From: Taudactylus pleione
Lineage: Eukaryota > Chordata > Amphibia > Anura > Myobatrachidae
DNA: 64,000 nt
Assembly (NCBI GenBank): GCA_031769625.1
Contig: JAUIMM010000115.1
Span: 20,228,501 to 20,292,500 of the forward strand
Direction: 5' to 3'
Shown here: one piece after another, positions 33,773 to 45,790 of the stretch
Layout of the letters: every line of letters starts with the position of its first letter
How positions within the stretch are numbered: position 1 is the stretch's first letter
Translations under genes and position numbers: made by a program
Notes under the pieces: model-generated
What the model was told of the DNA's origin: nothing
The model's database searches: none
Seen by the model: the letters and a program-made list of their open reading frames with translations, nothing else

Positions 33773-34041
33773 CTTTAAACATTTGGCTATTTGTTTCCTA
33801 AAGTTATACAGAGATATTGTGATGATGTTTTATGTGTAATTATCGTTCTGATGTAATGTTATTGTTACAGTGTTGCTTGGCAACGCGGGTGTTGGGTCAC
33901 GTGGTGTGCGCGTGTAGTCTGACATCATCAGATGCAGTCGGAAGAATGGCCGGACTAATGGATACAGCTGTACATCGTCGTTCACGTGGTGTGTGGTGAT
34001 GGGGTACTTAAGGTATGTGTTTTGCTATTTCTGTGTACTTT

Positions 34042-34080
34042 CTGAAGACAGTTGGATTAAGCAACTGAAACGTTATTGGC
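34042..34080 (+). ncRNA. Hammerhead-like motif in Penelope-like 3' region
   Basis: CTGAAGA (34042-34048) is followed by a 6-bp stem CAGTTG/CAACTG (34049-34054 with 34062-34067), then AAACG. This fits a hammerhead core (CUGANGA, stem II, GAAA), except that using GAAA requires bulging one C. Hammerhead motifs are known in Penelope-like terminal repeats. Cleavage competence is doubtful. Confidence 0.4.
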
Positions 34081-34128
34081 GTGTCCACTGATTATTGACA
34101 TTGTTCCTGTCCGTGAGTGCCGCACCAT

Positions 34129-34160
<32 letters not shown>

Positions 34161-34161
34161 A

Positions 34162-34785
34162 ATAACTTTATCCATCAACTAGCATATTTGATATTGTGTC
34201 TGTCTCAACCAAATTTCAATGTGTCATAGACAATGAAGTCTTTCTGCTCAGAGATGACCAGCAGATACCTGCCGGAGTCACAATGTCTGATAACACATCA
34301 AAAGTCCTCCTCTGCCCATTTGGAATGTAAATGTCAGTCCCTCTTCTACAGTAGTATTGAACAAAAAGGAATACAGTTGCCAAAGATAGTCAGAATTCTG
34401 ACAATGGTTTCTAACTTTGCATTTAAAATAATCCTAACACATACCAGTATCTGTGTGCATTTTTAATTACTTGTTACAGACATATACACAGACCCTGTTT
34501 CCCATAAACTGACTTTGTGCTGCATCGGATTTCGCCAACGCAAAGTGATGTCCATTTTACTCTTTATCAGACCATAGACGACTAGATCGTTAGATAATAA
34601 TTGCAATCGATCATATCCAATTATTTGACTTCGACAGTAACATGACCTTTATTTAGGAACTGGGATTAGAATCTCAGATATAGAGTCATTCAATTTAGTG
34701 GGGACATCACTAGCTACCAGCTTTAATATGTAAACGTCATTTGTGCAGCTAAACATTATATGGGCCCCAATTATGCTCAAGCATG
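34162..34785. other. Unassigned sequence
   Basis: No gene or repeat boundary recognised. Confidence 0.4.
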
Positions 34786-35760
34786 CAGGGCCATAGAGAG
34801 CTGGCCTGGGCCCCATTACTTTTGGGAGTGAGGCCTAATTGTGGGAGGCATGGTCACGCTCCCTTAGGAAAAAATGAAAACCCCTACTTGCAACGCAAGC
34901 TGGGAAGAGGGGGCTGTAAGCCCCTCAGCCCAGCGCAAATCCAGGGGGGCACAATCAGTGTGATCGCTCACCTCCACAGATAGAGGAGAGGAGACTTCTG
35001 CTGCTGCTCAGCGGCAGTGAGAAATATCCCTCGTTTCCCAATGCAGCCCAGCACACAGCTGCGTGTGCTGGGCTGCTGGCAGCAGTGACGTGCGGTGAGG
35101 TCAATGGCTGGGGAGGCACACATGGAGATGGGTCTGAGCACTGGGAACCTGTCTCACCCCCTACTCACTGTAACTCTCCCCTCACTACACTAAGCTTTAG
35201 TGTCCATTGATTCTCCTACCTGCATCACTGGGTCTTCTCGTGATGCTGAGCTCTGATCTTTAAACACTGCAGTGCATTTCCTGGTCACATGACACATCCA
35301 AGGTGTCCATCAGTGCTCAAGGCACACCCCCCATACTCAGAGGCATGCCTCTATTAGCTCTCTTTCTGTGCAGCTTACCACCTGTGAGGTGACCATGCCC
35401 CAGCTCTGCAAGCAGTGTCTGACTATACAGAAGTGAGGCTGAGCTGTTGCTGCCTCATCTCTCATCTCCATGCAGTCCCTGGGAGCTCCACAAAGTTGGT
35501 GAGTGTTAACTATAAAAATGATTACAATAAACAAAGAAGATGTTTATGAGTTATAAATATATTCTTTGTATTATTCTAATAATTTTTATATCAAATCTCA
35601 AGAGTATGACAGGGGAGGCTCCGCTCCCCTGCCTACACTGACTGGATGGGGGCAGTGTCAGAACAGGGTCCCCGCCAGACCCCTCCAACAAGCCCGAGCC
35701 TGAGTAATTAGTACTCCCCCTTTCCTTTAGGCCCCCCTATGAACATGTAACCCCCACATT
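34786..35760. mobile_element. Older hAT-like element hosting a second element
   Basis: Left side begins CAGGGCCATAGAGAGC, with GGGCCCC inside, as in other CAGGGCC-type ends. The right side near 35725-35745 (TTTAGGCCCCCCTATG) may be its degraded inverse, but I cannot fix the end. The element at 35093-35640 sits inside it. Confidence 0.4.
35093..35640. mobile_element. Nested hAT-like element, 548 bp
   Basis: Starts CAGTGACGTGCGGTGAGG and ends GCCTACACTG, with GGGGAGGC inside the left end and GGGGAGGCTCCGCTCCCC inside the right. Flanking octamers GCTGGCAG and ACTGGATG match at 5 of 8. No transposase. Confidence 0.5.
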
Positions 35761-35769
35761 GCTGCTTGT

Positions 35770-36150
35770 GCTCTGGGGAGCAGTAGAAACAAAGAGATTA
35801 AGTTACTTTAATTGTTTAAATTACTCCAATCAGGCAGGCGTTATAGAACCCTACCTGTGAAAACTTCAAGGCATTTTAATAGTTTTTACCTGCAAGCTAT
35901 TCGTTTGTTGTACAACCATTTGGGAAGATTTGCTTGTTCTTTGAGTATAACTTAGGTACTGTGTTTTATGTGTATTTTTATGATTGGCTGTGATTTTTTT
36001 TTTTATGTATAGGTGTCTTTCTGATGTGCAGTAACCGGAGCTAAATTCCGGGTATGCATTTTTGTATACTTGGCCAATAAAATACAATTCAATTATCCAG
36101 TAAGACCTTGTTTTATTTCCTATCAATTAATCCTTGTGTTTTTCCCATTC
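35770..36150. other. Unassigned AT-rich sequence
   Basis: No gene or repeat boundary recognised. Confidence 0.4.
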
Positions 36151-36825
36151 ATTTGGGCATATTCAATTGGGTGCGAGAATATCATAAATCCCATACCTGC
36201 GAGGTTTTTCCTGTTGGTGCGGGATTTTGCTATTCAATAAGTAGCGTGTTTTTTTTTTTGGGGTGAGCCGGGAGTTTTTTTTCCTCGCACCTCCAGAGCA
36301 AGTGTGAATTTTCCTAAAATCGTTCATTTTAGGTAAGATCGGTGGGACTGGCTCTGGCACCCCGGTGGCACCCCCTCTTAGAACTAATTAAGCAATTGGA
36401 AGTTTCCAATTAGCTTAATTAGTCCATAATTACTTACCTTCTGCAGCGCTGTCTTCTGCATCCAGCGTCGGGAGCCGGCTCTTCTGCAGCAGGGTGAGTA
36501 TGTCAGTGTGTGTGGTGTTTGTAAGTGTGTATGAGTGAGTGTGTGTTTATATGTGTGTGTATGTGATACCCGGTGTATGTCTGTCCCCCCCAGTGTTAGT
36601 GTGGCCCCTCGGAATGGGTGCTGGGAGAACTACATCTCTTCCCCCTTCCCCCTTCCAGCCGTTGCCCCTCCCACCAGCCCCTGGAGGCTACCAGCAGCCT
36701 CCGGGACTCCCAGAAGCCGCTTCTCCAGTGAGAAGATAGAGGGGAGGCCACCAGGAGCCGCGGAGACCACTAGACCCAACATTTTCACTCCTAAAAACTC
36801 ACTCTTTAGTAAATATACCCCATGG
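36151..36825. mobile_element. Possible mariner-like non-autonomous element
   Basis: The left side (GGGCATATTCAATTGGGTGCG) and right side (TTTAGTAAATATACCCC) are weak inverted repeats of the type found on amphibian TA-inserting MITEs. The interior is a GC-rich stretch with GT-rich low complexity at 36490-36570. Ends are tentative. Confidence 0.35.
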
Positions 36826-37686
36826 GCTTTGACTTGGCCATTGAAGAACATTCACTATGCCAGTTTTGCTGTGGCCTTGTGCTTGGTATCACTGTCCTGC
36901 TGAAAGGTGAACTTTCTCCGAAGCTTTAGTTTACCAGCAGACTGAAGCAGGTTTTCTTGCAGTATCTCTATGTATTTTGCATCATCCATTCACTCTTCAA
37001 TTTTAACAAGATGCCCAGTCTCGGCTAAGGAAAAGCATGAGCACAATTTATTAATAATAATACGGTAATAATAATAATAATTTTATTTGTATAGCCCTTT
37101 TTCTCCAATAGGTCTCAAGGAGCTTATCAGATATTATGGACATAATACAGATGTGCATGTTATACAGACAGTATACAGTTTTGCATGAAAGATAGTATGA
37201 GCAAAATACAGTTTTGCATGAAATGCAGATACTGTAGTATGAGTTTAATACAGTTGTACATTACATAGGCAATGCACAGGGGTGCAAAGGAGAGTGGGTA
37301 CTGATTTTCCGGGGTTGGTAGAAGCGCTTGGGAGGACAGTGCAGCATGAAATGTCGCATTTTTCTTTTTTTTTTGGAGGGGGCCTGGCCACACCTCCCTG
37401 ATTTGGTCATGTCCCACCCCCAGTATCCAAGCCCTGTTCAGCTCTTGGCATCCCTGGTAATGCAGAAGATATCATGAGTATCTCTTGCTTTCATTGCAGT
37501 CCAAATGTGACCCTCCATTGCCATACTCTAGAAAGTTGGCCAACATTCATTGCTGGAACTGTCACAATCAACACCTTCATATGGCATTAGTTCCAGGTGC
37601 CCCATTTAGGGATATTCCTGAAAACATCCCAGTTCTAATTAGGATCTTTATATATCAGGGATGTTTACCATTTTTATGTGTGTCAA
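36826..37686. other. Unassigned sequence with (AAT)n and short tandem motif
   Basis: An (AAT)n tract at 37049-37081 is followed by TTTATTTGTATAGCCC, resembling a dispersed repeat end. At 37175-37260 the phrase ATACAGTTTTGCATGAAA is tandemly repeated. No gene seen. Confidence 0.45.
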
Positions 37687-38871
37687 CAGGGGCGTATCTA
37701 CCCAATGGCCAGGATGGTACTTACTAGGGGCACCAGCCAAGGGGGGTGCTGTCCGGTGGTGCCATCCAAAGCCAGGGGTTAGAATCAGGATGAGACTGCC
37801 AGGACTGGAGTCCCAGGTATGTCCCTGGCTCCTACCCGGGGAAGATGTCCCTGGGCCAGGTTGCCGCTGGTGCTTGCTGGCAGCTGCCTGGTACTTTCAA
37901 TTAATGAATTAAGTTGTATTTTTTACACAAGGCATGCTTGACCTCATAACATCATGCGCATTGCATTGCTGCAGTAAGGAGTTGGTCACAGCCGCAGCCA
38001 GAAGATATGGTAAGTATCTGTGTGGGCTGCGAGGGCTGGATGCAGGTGGTTGGGGGCTGGCTTGGAAGACAGAAGGGGGTAGCTGGGGAGAAAGAAGGAG
38101 GATGGCTGGGGAGACAGAAGTGGGCTGGCTGGGGAGACAGAAGGAGAATGGTTGAGGAGACAGAAGGGGACTGGCTGGGGAGACAGAAGGGGAGCAGACT
38201 GGGTAGACAGAAGGGAGCTGGCTGGGGAGACAGAAGGGAGCTGGCTGAGGAGATAGAAGTGGGATGGCTGGGGAGACAGAAGTGGGATGGCTGAAGAGAC
38301 AGAAGTGGTGCTATCTGATGAAACATGGGGGATGGCTGGGGAGACAGATGGGGAGATGGTTGGGGAGACAGAAGGAGGCTGGCTTGGGAGACTGAAGGTG
38401 ACTAGCTGGGGAGACAGAAGGGGGCTGGCTGGGGAGACAGAAGGGGACTGGCTGGGGAGACAGATGGGGGATGGCTGGGGAGACAGAAGGGGGCTGCCTG
38501 GGGAGACAGAAGTGGGATGGCTGGGGAGACATAAGGGGTGCTGCCTGATGAAACAAAAGGAGGTGCTGGCTGATGAAACATGGGGGTTGGTTGGAGAAAC
38601 AGAAGGGGCTGGCTGGGGAGACAGAAGGGAACTGGCTGGGGAGACAGAAGAGGGATGGCTGGGGAGACAGAAGGGGGCTGGCTGAAGAGACAGAAGAGGG
38701 ATGGCTGGGGAGACAGAAGGGGGCTGGCTGGGGAGACAGAAGGGGGCTGGCTGGGGAGACAGAAGGGAGGTTGACTGGGGACAAGTTATAAGTACAGAGT
38801 GTCATTATTTAGAAAGTATGGGGGAAGGGTGGCACCAGACCATTACTTTGCCAGGGGTGCTCGGATCCCTA
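37687..38871. mobile_element. Non-autonomous hAT-like element with internal minisatellite
   Basis: Left end CAGGGGCGTATCTACCC is the classic CAGGGGCGTA hAT terminus. The right end (GGATCCCTA) matches its inverse only after assuming several transitions. Flanking octamers TGTGTCAA and GATGTCAA match at 6 of 8. The interior is a roughly 0.7-kb minisatellite; no transposase. Confidence 0.55.
38050..38775. repeat. G-rich minisatellite (GGCTGGGGAGACAGAAGGG-type)
   Basis: About 30 units of 22-25 bp built on GGCTGGGGAGACAGAAG, with occasional variant units (CTGATGAAACATGGGGG). It is G-rich on the plus strand. The open frames through it on both strands are repeat translations. Confidence 0.92.
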
Positions 38872-39539
38872 GATGTCAAGATACAGTATATCGGCCTACT
38901 AGATCCCATCCAAGTGGAAGTAAAATATGCATTTTATTGCATATGGTCTGTTGATAGCATCTCCAAATCTGATTTGTGTTTGTTATAGGAAGATTATGAA
39001 TGAAGCTCTCCAAAACGTATGTGCATCATTTAATGTTGCCTCCAACCAGTCCCTTCTGATGAAGGGGAATAGTTTCAAAATAACGGATCTCTGAAGTAAG
39101 CAAGATAGCCTATGATCTCCAAGACTGGGACAAGTTAAGTGTAACATGTCATCACTTTGGTTCCTATTTTGGGTTTGTTGTTAGATTGTTCAACCTTTAG
39201 CTGTATGGTAGGCATAGACTGGGAGCGTCTTATGGTTTATAGTGGGTGTTTGGCATGTGATATCCCACTTTGTTTGCTCAATTTTCCTGGGAGAAGTACT
39301 GCATGCTCTATTGATGTGAATTGAAACTTTTACAATTGCTTTATGTTTGTCACTTAAGGGTAAATTTATTAAGTATTGTGTTAGTGTGAGTTTGCATTCT
39401 CTGGTGAGTTTAGCCTTTTCTTTAAACTCTGAGATTTACTCAGAACCAACATGGGAGTAAAATCACGATTAGAACTGAAAAACACAGGTGAAAAGGCAAA
39501 TACATTTCAATACACCATCGAACCAACTCACAAATACTT
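38872..39539. other. Unassigned; contains a decayed Penelope-like hairpin motif
   Basis: 39056-39085 reads CTGATGAAGGGGAATAG followed by TTTCAAAATAACGG, resembling a mutated Penelope-like terminal motif. Otherwise nothing is recognised. Confidence 0.35.
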
Positions 39540-41010
39540 CAAACTTTAAGCTGATCCCCGTGACCAAGCCACGCAGGCGAAACGCGCGTCGGACCCGTAC
39601 CTGAGGCTGCCTTACAGCTACGCAATGTTAAGGAACTCCTACTCCTAGGTTGTATGAGGATAAAATACATGATGTCCAGTGAGCTCTTATGAAGTGCAGC
39701 GATATTGGTACATTTGTGTTGCTAATGTTAACGGATACTGATTGATGTCCCTCTATATGAGCTAATGAGGATTCACAGGTGGATGTGATGAATGATTTTC
39801 CATACGTACACTTACTGTGAATTATACAGATGATCAATGAGATGCTGTGTTCTTTTTTGTCTTTGTTGCCAAAAGCATTTAACTCTTTTTTGAGCTGGCT
39901 ATACGTGATATGTGAGCTAAGGCAACATTTGTAGATATAGTGTGATCTGATGTCTGTAACAATATTGACCAAGTAACAACTAACTTGATCACACCGCACT
40001 GGCACTTTCTGGACACATTGCACTTTAACAACAATACATTATCTTCAAGTGATTTTGAGACGGATGCTATGAAGGATAGTTTGCTCCTGGCATATACTTT
40101 ATTTGTGAATTTGCATATCCTTACAATTGAATATTTTCCGGATTTATATACAGTTAAATGTTTAGCATTCTTTCATTTGGTGAATCTATTAATCTAAAAC
40201 TCCAATATGTTTATGCTTTTTTTGTCAGATGATATTGCACAACAATAATAAATGACAAGAGGATAAAATATGTATATGAGAAACTAATCCTATGATATGA
40301 AAATTCTGGATTTAATAATAAGGATTACTCTACTTTATTTATTTCATTTTATGAGTTCATTCTTTCTTCCTCTATCCATTTCCTATCAGTGCCAAGACAA
40401 CTCATTAACTCTTTCATCAGGTGTCCTATACCCCCTTAATCCACTAATGTGGATTGGGCATGACACTTGAAAGCAGAAGTGAACGTCTGCACAGGATTAC
40501 TGATACTAGCTGTTGTTTTTAGGAGATACTGTACAACAGGAGTCTCTCACTTCCTAACCAATACTGGGATGTATGATAGGAAGCAGAAGAACCTCCTGTA
40601 TAACAGTTCTCCACATCCCTGACTTTATTTTAATCTCTGTCTCAAACTGAAGCAGATTTACACTGCTAATTTTGGAATATATTTAACAAATAAGCTTTGA
40701 GATTGATCCACATTTTTTCCGGACCTGGGTGTATTTTATACATTTTTATTACATGTAAAAATGATGTGTTATTCTATATATTGTTTGTAATATTTTGCGG
40801 TCCTTGAAGTATTTAGGAACCTATTGTATGGTCCTATTACCATATGTCCTTTCTTTTGTCCTTTGCACACATCTTGTCATGTGTATTTGTGCGTTTATTT
40901 TAATCACAATGCAGTTGGAATAAAAGTTAAGCTTTAACTATACTCGCATTATCAGTACTACAGAGCTATTAGAGTGCTCTCATTATAGAGTCTTTGGTGG
41001 TCTGTTAAAC
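39540..41010 (+). mobile_element. Penelope-like 3' relic
   Basis: Starts near CTGATCCCCGTGACC and GGCGAAACGCGCGTCGG (39551-39592), the GAAACGCG hairpin typical of these elements. It ends near GCTATTAGAGTGCTCTC (40967-40985), like the GAGTGC ends at 13 kb and 34 kb. No open reading frame with recognisable domains remains. Confidence 0.45.
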
Positions 41011-41743
41011 CTCCGTTTTTCTGTTGTCCAAACAATTATTACTCTGAGAAGCACCACCACTACCTGGAAATATAAATCATAGAGTGTAATTACATTAACA
41101 TTTAGTGGTTATAGTACTCCCCCCTTTTATTGATTATTATACGTAACTGGTGATTACATACCTGTGCGGTGACATCCCACTTCCTTTCCTTCCCTTATCT
41201 TAAACTCTATTTAATCATATGGTCTGTATGATCCGCTATCTTACATGTATGTTTCTATAGATCACAGATCTCCATATATGGCATATGACTTTAATGTCCA
41301 GAAAAGAACATGGTAGAAAATAAGTCCATTGTATTTGTATGTGGTTATTTAAATGTAAGGATTAATATAATAATAACTTTTATTGCTTCAATTGATATTT
41401 TTACTTATTTATTCACAATTTTTATATAGCTACACATACTCTGCAGCTCTTTACAGATGACATTCTCATCCATACCTGCCCCAAGGGAAGCTTGCAATCT
41501 ATATTCCATACAGCATGAGTAGTACCCCAGAACCAGGGTTTACCACCTAAGAAACATATACATATTGGTATAAAGATGGTACATAAGCAAATTCCAATGT
41601 ATGGAAACATTGCCCATCTGTTGTTTCTGGAATACTTACAGTATTTCTCCTGTATGATATTTAGCACTGTGGGGAGTGCCTTTGTGTAAGCATTTGTATA
41701 TAGTTTAATCCAATATTGTGGCCAAAAATATGTTTATTCTCTG
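41011..41743. other. Unassigned sequence
   Basis: Around 41400-41500 (TTTTTATATAGC...CTCTGCAGCTCTTTACA) resembles the tail of a dispersed repeat also hinted at near 4810. No gene recognised. Confidence 0.35.
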
Positions 41744-42205
41744 TAGAGATGGTTACTGAGTGAGTGTCTCAACTCAACGATTGGTATGTCGCGACACTCA
41801 CCTCTCTAGCACCTCTGTCAGTGGGAGCCTGAGTCAGTGACAGCTCCGCCCCCTACACTGCTGATCCGACCTGATCATACTTCTCCACTGAGTCAGTGTA
41901 GAAGTATGATCAGGTCGGAGGGATCAGCAGTGTAGGGGGCGTAGCTGTCAGCGACTCACTCGGAGTCAAGCTGCTACTGCCAGGGGTCGTGGGGGAGTGG
42001 ACTGACTCAGGAGAGTCAGTCCAGAAAGTTGATCTGCACTGCTGGACAGCGGGGGGCGGAGCCGTCAGCGATTCACTCAGAGTAGCCAGCACCCCTGCTT
42101 CCTACAGCTCTAAAGAGCCGTGTCCCGAGACACTGTCTAGAGACACTCTACTGAGTTGAGCCATGTGGCTCAACTCAGTACGGGGAATCGATCTGCCCAT
42201 CCCTA
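41744..42205. mobile_element. hAT MITE, 462 bp, perfect 8-bp target duplication
   Basis: Starts TAGAGATGG and ends CCATCCCTA. ATTCTCTG flanks it exactly (41736-41743, 42206-42213). An inner palindrome pairs 41847-41884 with 41900-41941. ACTGAGTTGAGCC and GGCTCAACTCAGT form another hairpin near the right end. It belongs to the same TAGGG(A/G)TG terminal group as the large hAT. Confidence 0.92.
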
Positions 42206-43190
42206 ATTCTCTGCACCAAGAAAGAGAACCAAAGGACTGGAGGGGGGTTATAAAAAGCCGAGCTGCCGGTCCAATGGTGAGTCAGCAGCAGGTCACATGA
42301 CTCAGAACTTGCTGGAACCAGCTGCAGGTGGCTGACTTGGCTGTTATGGCAATTACAGGGGGTCCTGAAGTAATGGTGAGGAAGGAGCAGGAGTTGCACT
42401 ACGGGTGCCATCTGTGAGAGCTGACCAATAGGGCAGGAGCACCAGGGGGAAGAGCCAGGTCAGAAGGAGGTGACTGTCACCTCAGGAGAGCCACAAGCAT
42501 CTAGAGAGGTCTGTAATTGCACCACCTCACAGCTGTACCTCTGTGCACTACACTCCAGCTGACAGCTCCCAATAGTTACCACATACCAGCTTTATAATGT
42601 GCAGAGTAATTTGACCTACTGAGAGAGCACCTCAGCTGTCCTCACTACAGTGTTCATGTATACTCTTTATTGGCTGCACTCCTGCATAGAACCACTGTGG
42701 TGTGACCAGAAGCAATTACATTCCATAATATAAGCACGTTTATAGTTCTACACAGAGTTAGACAGTGATAACTATTTGTTTTACCTCAGAAGAAGCACAC
42801 AGTCTGCAGAACAGGGTATTCAACCCCTTTACCCACTGAATCAAAATTGTAATAATACTTCAGCTGCACCCCGGATGGTCTAAGATAACCTTAAATTACC
42901 TAAATACAATAAATCATCACTAATCCCCAGCAGAGAGTAAATAATACTTTTCACGCTATATTCTGTATGAAAAACAAATCCTAATTCACAAAGGTATTTA
43001 CTAACCATTCATTAATTGTGTCACCACTTAGCGATAGAGTGATCATTCTTAACCTATATGGAACTATATATGCATATACAGTATATGAACCATTTGTTCT
43101 ATTACTTCAATTAAAAAGTGAAACTTATTTTAGAACAGCAGTTCTTATTGACATTTCATCAGCCACTATATAAAGGATTAGGGGGTCTAT
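42206..43190. other. Unassigned sequence
   Basis: Contains an isolated TATAAAAAG at 42249-42257 with no gene downstream. Nothing else was recognised. Confidence 0.4.
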
Positions 43191-43637
43191 GTACTAATAA
43201 TCGCACTACTGCCGCGATTATTATGTACCTAACTCGTCTGGGATTTTTTCATTTTTAATAAAAATATCCTGGGTATATACTACGGGGAACTCGCCGGGAC
43301 AGCGGTTGCTGTAACCACTGTCCCCGCGAGTTATATCCCCGGCATTTAGGAGAAGTCTTTCACTGAAGTGAGAAACTTCTCCGGAGGATGGTGTAAACTA
43401 CCGGTGCTAAACTCCGAAACAATTAACTTTTTTGGGTTTAGTACATAGGGGTCAGATGGTAGTCCCAATTGATAATAATGGGGACTGCGATCTGAAGTAC
43501 AAATTAGCACTTTGCAAGAGATTTATGTGAAATCTCCTACATTGTGCAATTACTGCATAGGATAGATGCATAAAATTATGCAGAAACTGCAGTTTCTGCA
43601 TAATTCTATGTAAAAAATGGCTTGATGCATAGGCCCC
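43191..43637. mobile_element. Tc1/mariner-like MITE, 447 bp
   Basis: Ends GGGGGTCTATGTACTAA and TTGATGCATAGGCCCC are imperfect inverted repeats. TA flanks both sides (43189-43190, 43638-43639). The interior has further inverted segments, including TAATCGC...GCGATTA; no transposase. Confidence 0.75.
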
Positions 43638-43755
43638 TAGAACTGCTCAAATAGACAAAGTCAATCCTTGTTTATTTACATTCTATTGTAGTGAAGAGTA
43701 AGAGGCAGATTGTTTGGTAGAAGGTTATAATTCACGTTGAGTTTAACTAAATCCT

Positions 43756-43760
<5 letters not shown>

Positions 43761-43788
<28 letters not shown>
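43761..43788. repeat. (AT)n microsatellite
   Basis: Fourteen AT units immediately left of hAT copy 3. Confidence 0.95.
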
Positions 43789-43791
<3 letters not shown>

Positions 43792-43950
43792 GGGTGAGCG
43801 GGTTCGGATTTCTGAAATCCGAACCCCCCCCCGAGCCCCCCCGATCCGAGTCCGAACCGAGTCAGGCTCGACTTTTCCCGCCTGACTCAGATCTGAAATC
43901 GAGGCAAAAAGTCATCATCCCGCCTTCCGAGTCTCGCGGGTTTTGGATCC

Positions 43951-43959
43951 AATATAAGG
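43951..43959 (+). promoter_or_regulatory. TATA-like box of hAT copy 3
   Basis: AATATAAGG at the position of the TATATAAGG box in copies 1 and 2, so the first T has been lost. Confidence 0.5.
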
Positions 43960-44317
43960 TACCCGCGTCGGCGCCATTTTCTCACTCGGCTGTGGACAGT
44001 GAAGAGGGAGGGTGGGAGTTAGGGCTGGCTGGGCTGTGTAGTGTAGTGTAGTGTAGTGCTGCTGTTGTCCACTACTTCAAAGTCCATAGGGGCTGGCTGT
44101 GTTGTGCTGTGCTGCTGTTGTTAATAGGGGCTGTGTCCACTACTTCAAAGTCCATAGGGGCTGGCTGGACTGTGTTGTGCAGTCAGTTCTCCATAGGGGC
44201 TGTGTCCACTCCAAAGTCCTGTGCAGTGTCCCAGTCCTAAAGGGGTGCTGTAGTGTTGTCCAGGGGGTGCTCTGTCCATCAGGGGTGCTCCCCCCAAGTG
44301 CTAAAAAAATAATATAT

Positions 44318-45760
44318 TTTCTGTGTTTGTGAATTGTGTGCGCAGTAGCCGCACGTGCATCAACAAAGTAGTGCCAAGCGTCCGCCTGTGTCATAAGTAA
44401 AGGGCCGGCTGGCTTGACCGTTAAAGGGTGCTGTAACCCCCAAAGTACACTCCAGTCCAAACCAAAAAAATATATATTTTCTGTGTTTGTGAATTGTGTG
44501 CGCAGTAGCCGCACGTGCATCAACAAAGTAGTGCCAAGCGTGCGCCTGTGTCATAAGTAAAGGGCCGGCTGGCTTGACCGTTAAAGGGTGCTGTAACCCC
44601 CAAAGTACACTCCAGTCCAAACCAAAAAAATATATATTTTCTGTGTTTGTGAATTGTGTGCGCAGTAGCCGCACGTGCATCAACAAAGTAGTGCCAAGCG
44701 TGCGCCTGTGTCATAAGTAAAGGGCCGGCTGGCTTGACAATTAAAGGGTGCTGTAACCCCCAAAGTACACTCCAAACCAAATAAAAAAATATTTTCTGTG
44801 TTTGTGAATTGTGTGCGCAGTAGCCGCACGTGCATCAACAAAGTAGTGCCAAGCGTGCGCCTGTGTCATAAGTAAAGGGCCGGCTGGCTTGACAATTAAA
44901 GGGTGCTGTAACCCCCAAAGTACACTCCAAACCAAATAAAAAAATATTTTCTGTGTTTGTGAATTGTGTGCGCAGTAGCCGCACGTGCATCAACAAAGTA
45001 GTGCCAAGCGTGCGCCTGTGTCATAAGTAAAGGGCTGGCTGGCTTGATCGCTAAAGGGTGCTGTAGCCCCCAAAGTACACTCCAAACCAAATAACAAAAT
45101 ATTTTTTCTGTGTTTGTGAATTGTGTGCACAGTAGCCGCACGTGCATCAACAAAGTAGTGCCAAGCGTGCACCTGTGTCATAAGTAAAGGGCCGGCTGGC
45201 TTGACCATTAAAGGGTGCTGTAACCCCCAAAGTACACTCCAAACCAAATAACAAAATATTTTTTCTGTGTTTGTGAATTGTGTGCGCAGTAGCCGCACGT
45301 GCATCAACAAAGTAGTGCCAAGCGTGCGCCTGTGTCATAAGTAAAGGGCCGGCTGGCTTGACCGTTAAAGGGTGCTGTAACCCCCAAAGTACACTCCAAA
45401 CCAAAAAAATATATATTTTCTGTGTTTGTGAATTGTGTGCACAGTAGCCGCACGTGCATCAACAAAGTAGTGCCAAGCGTGCGCCTGTGTCATAAGTAAA
45501 GGGTCGGCTGGCTTGACAATTAAAGGGTGCTGTAACCCCCGAAGTACACTCCAAACCAAATAAAAAAATATTTTCTGTTTGTGAATTGTGTGCGCAGTAG
45601 CCACACGTGCATCAACAAAGGAGCAGCGCCAAGCATGCGCCTGTGTCCCATAAGTAAAGAGCCGGCTGGCTCATTTCTTAAAGGGTGGTGTAACCCACAA
45701 AGTGCACTACTCTCCAGCAAAAATAAAAAAATATTTTCTGTGTTTGTGTGCGCCTTAGCC
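44318..45760 (+). repeat. 155-160-bp tandem repeats in the hAT leader, nine units (copy 3)
   Basis: Nine units (GTGAATTGTGTG cores at 44330 to 45580), with the shorter units lacking a CCAGT segment. This array has its own unit variants, so it diverged separately from those of copies 1 and 2. Confidence 0.93.
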
Positions 45761-45790
45761 GCACGTATATATCAAATCGATATAACATAA

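Larger units (their letters stand above)
32480..34161 (+). mobile_element. Penelope-like retroelement, 3' fragment
   Basis: It contains the end of a reverse transcriptase, a GIY-YIG endonuclease and a long 3' untranslated region, ending in GAGTGCCGCACCATTTGC and a (TA)n tail at 34136-34161. The 5' part with the RT catalytic domain is absent. A 151-bp foldback hAT interrupts the 3' region at 33622-33772. Confidence 0.8.

Noticed and set aside
42249..42257. TATAAAAAG as a host promoter
   Set aside because: No open reading frame, splice pattern or conserved downstream element follows it.
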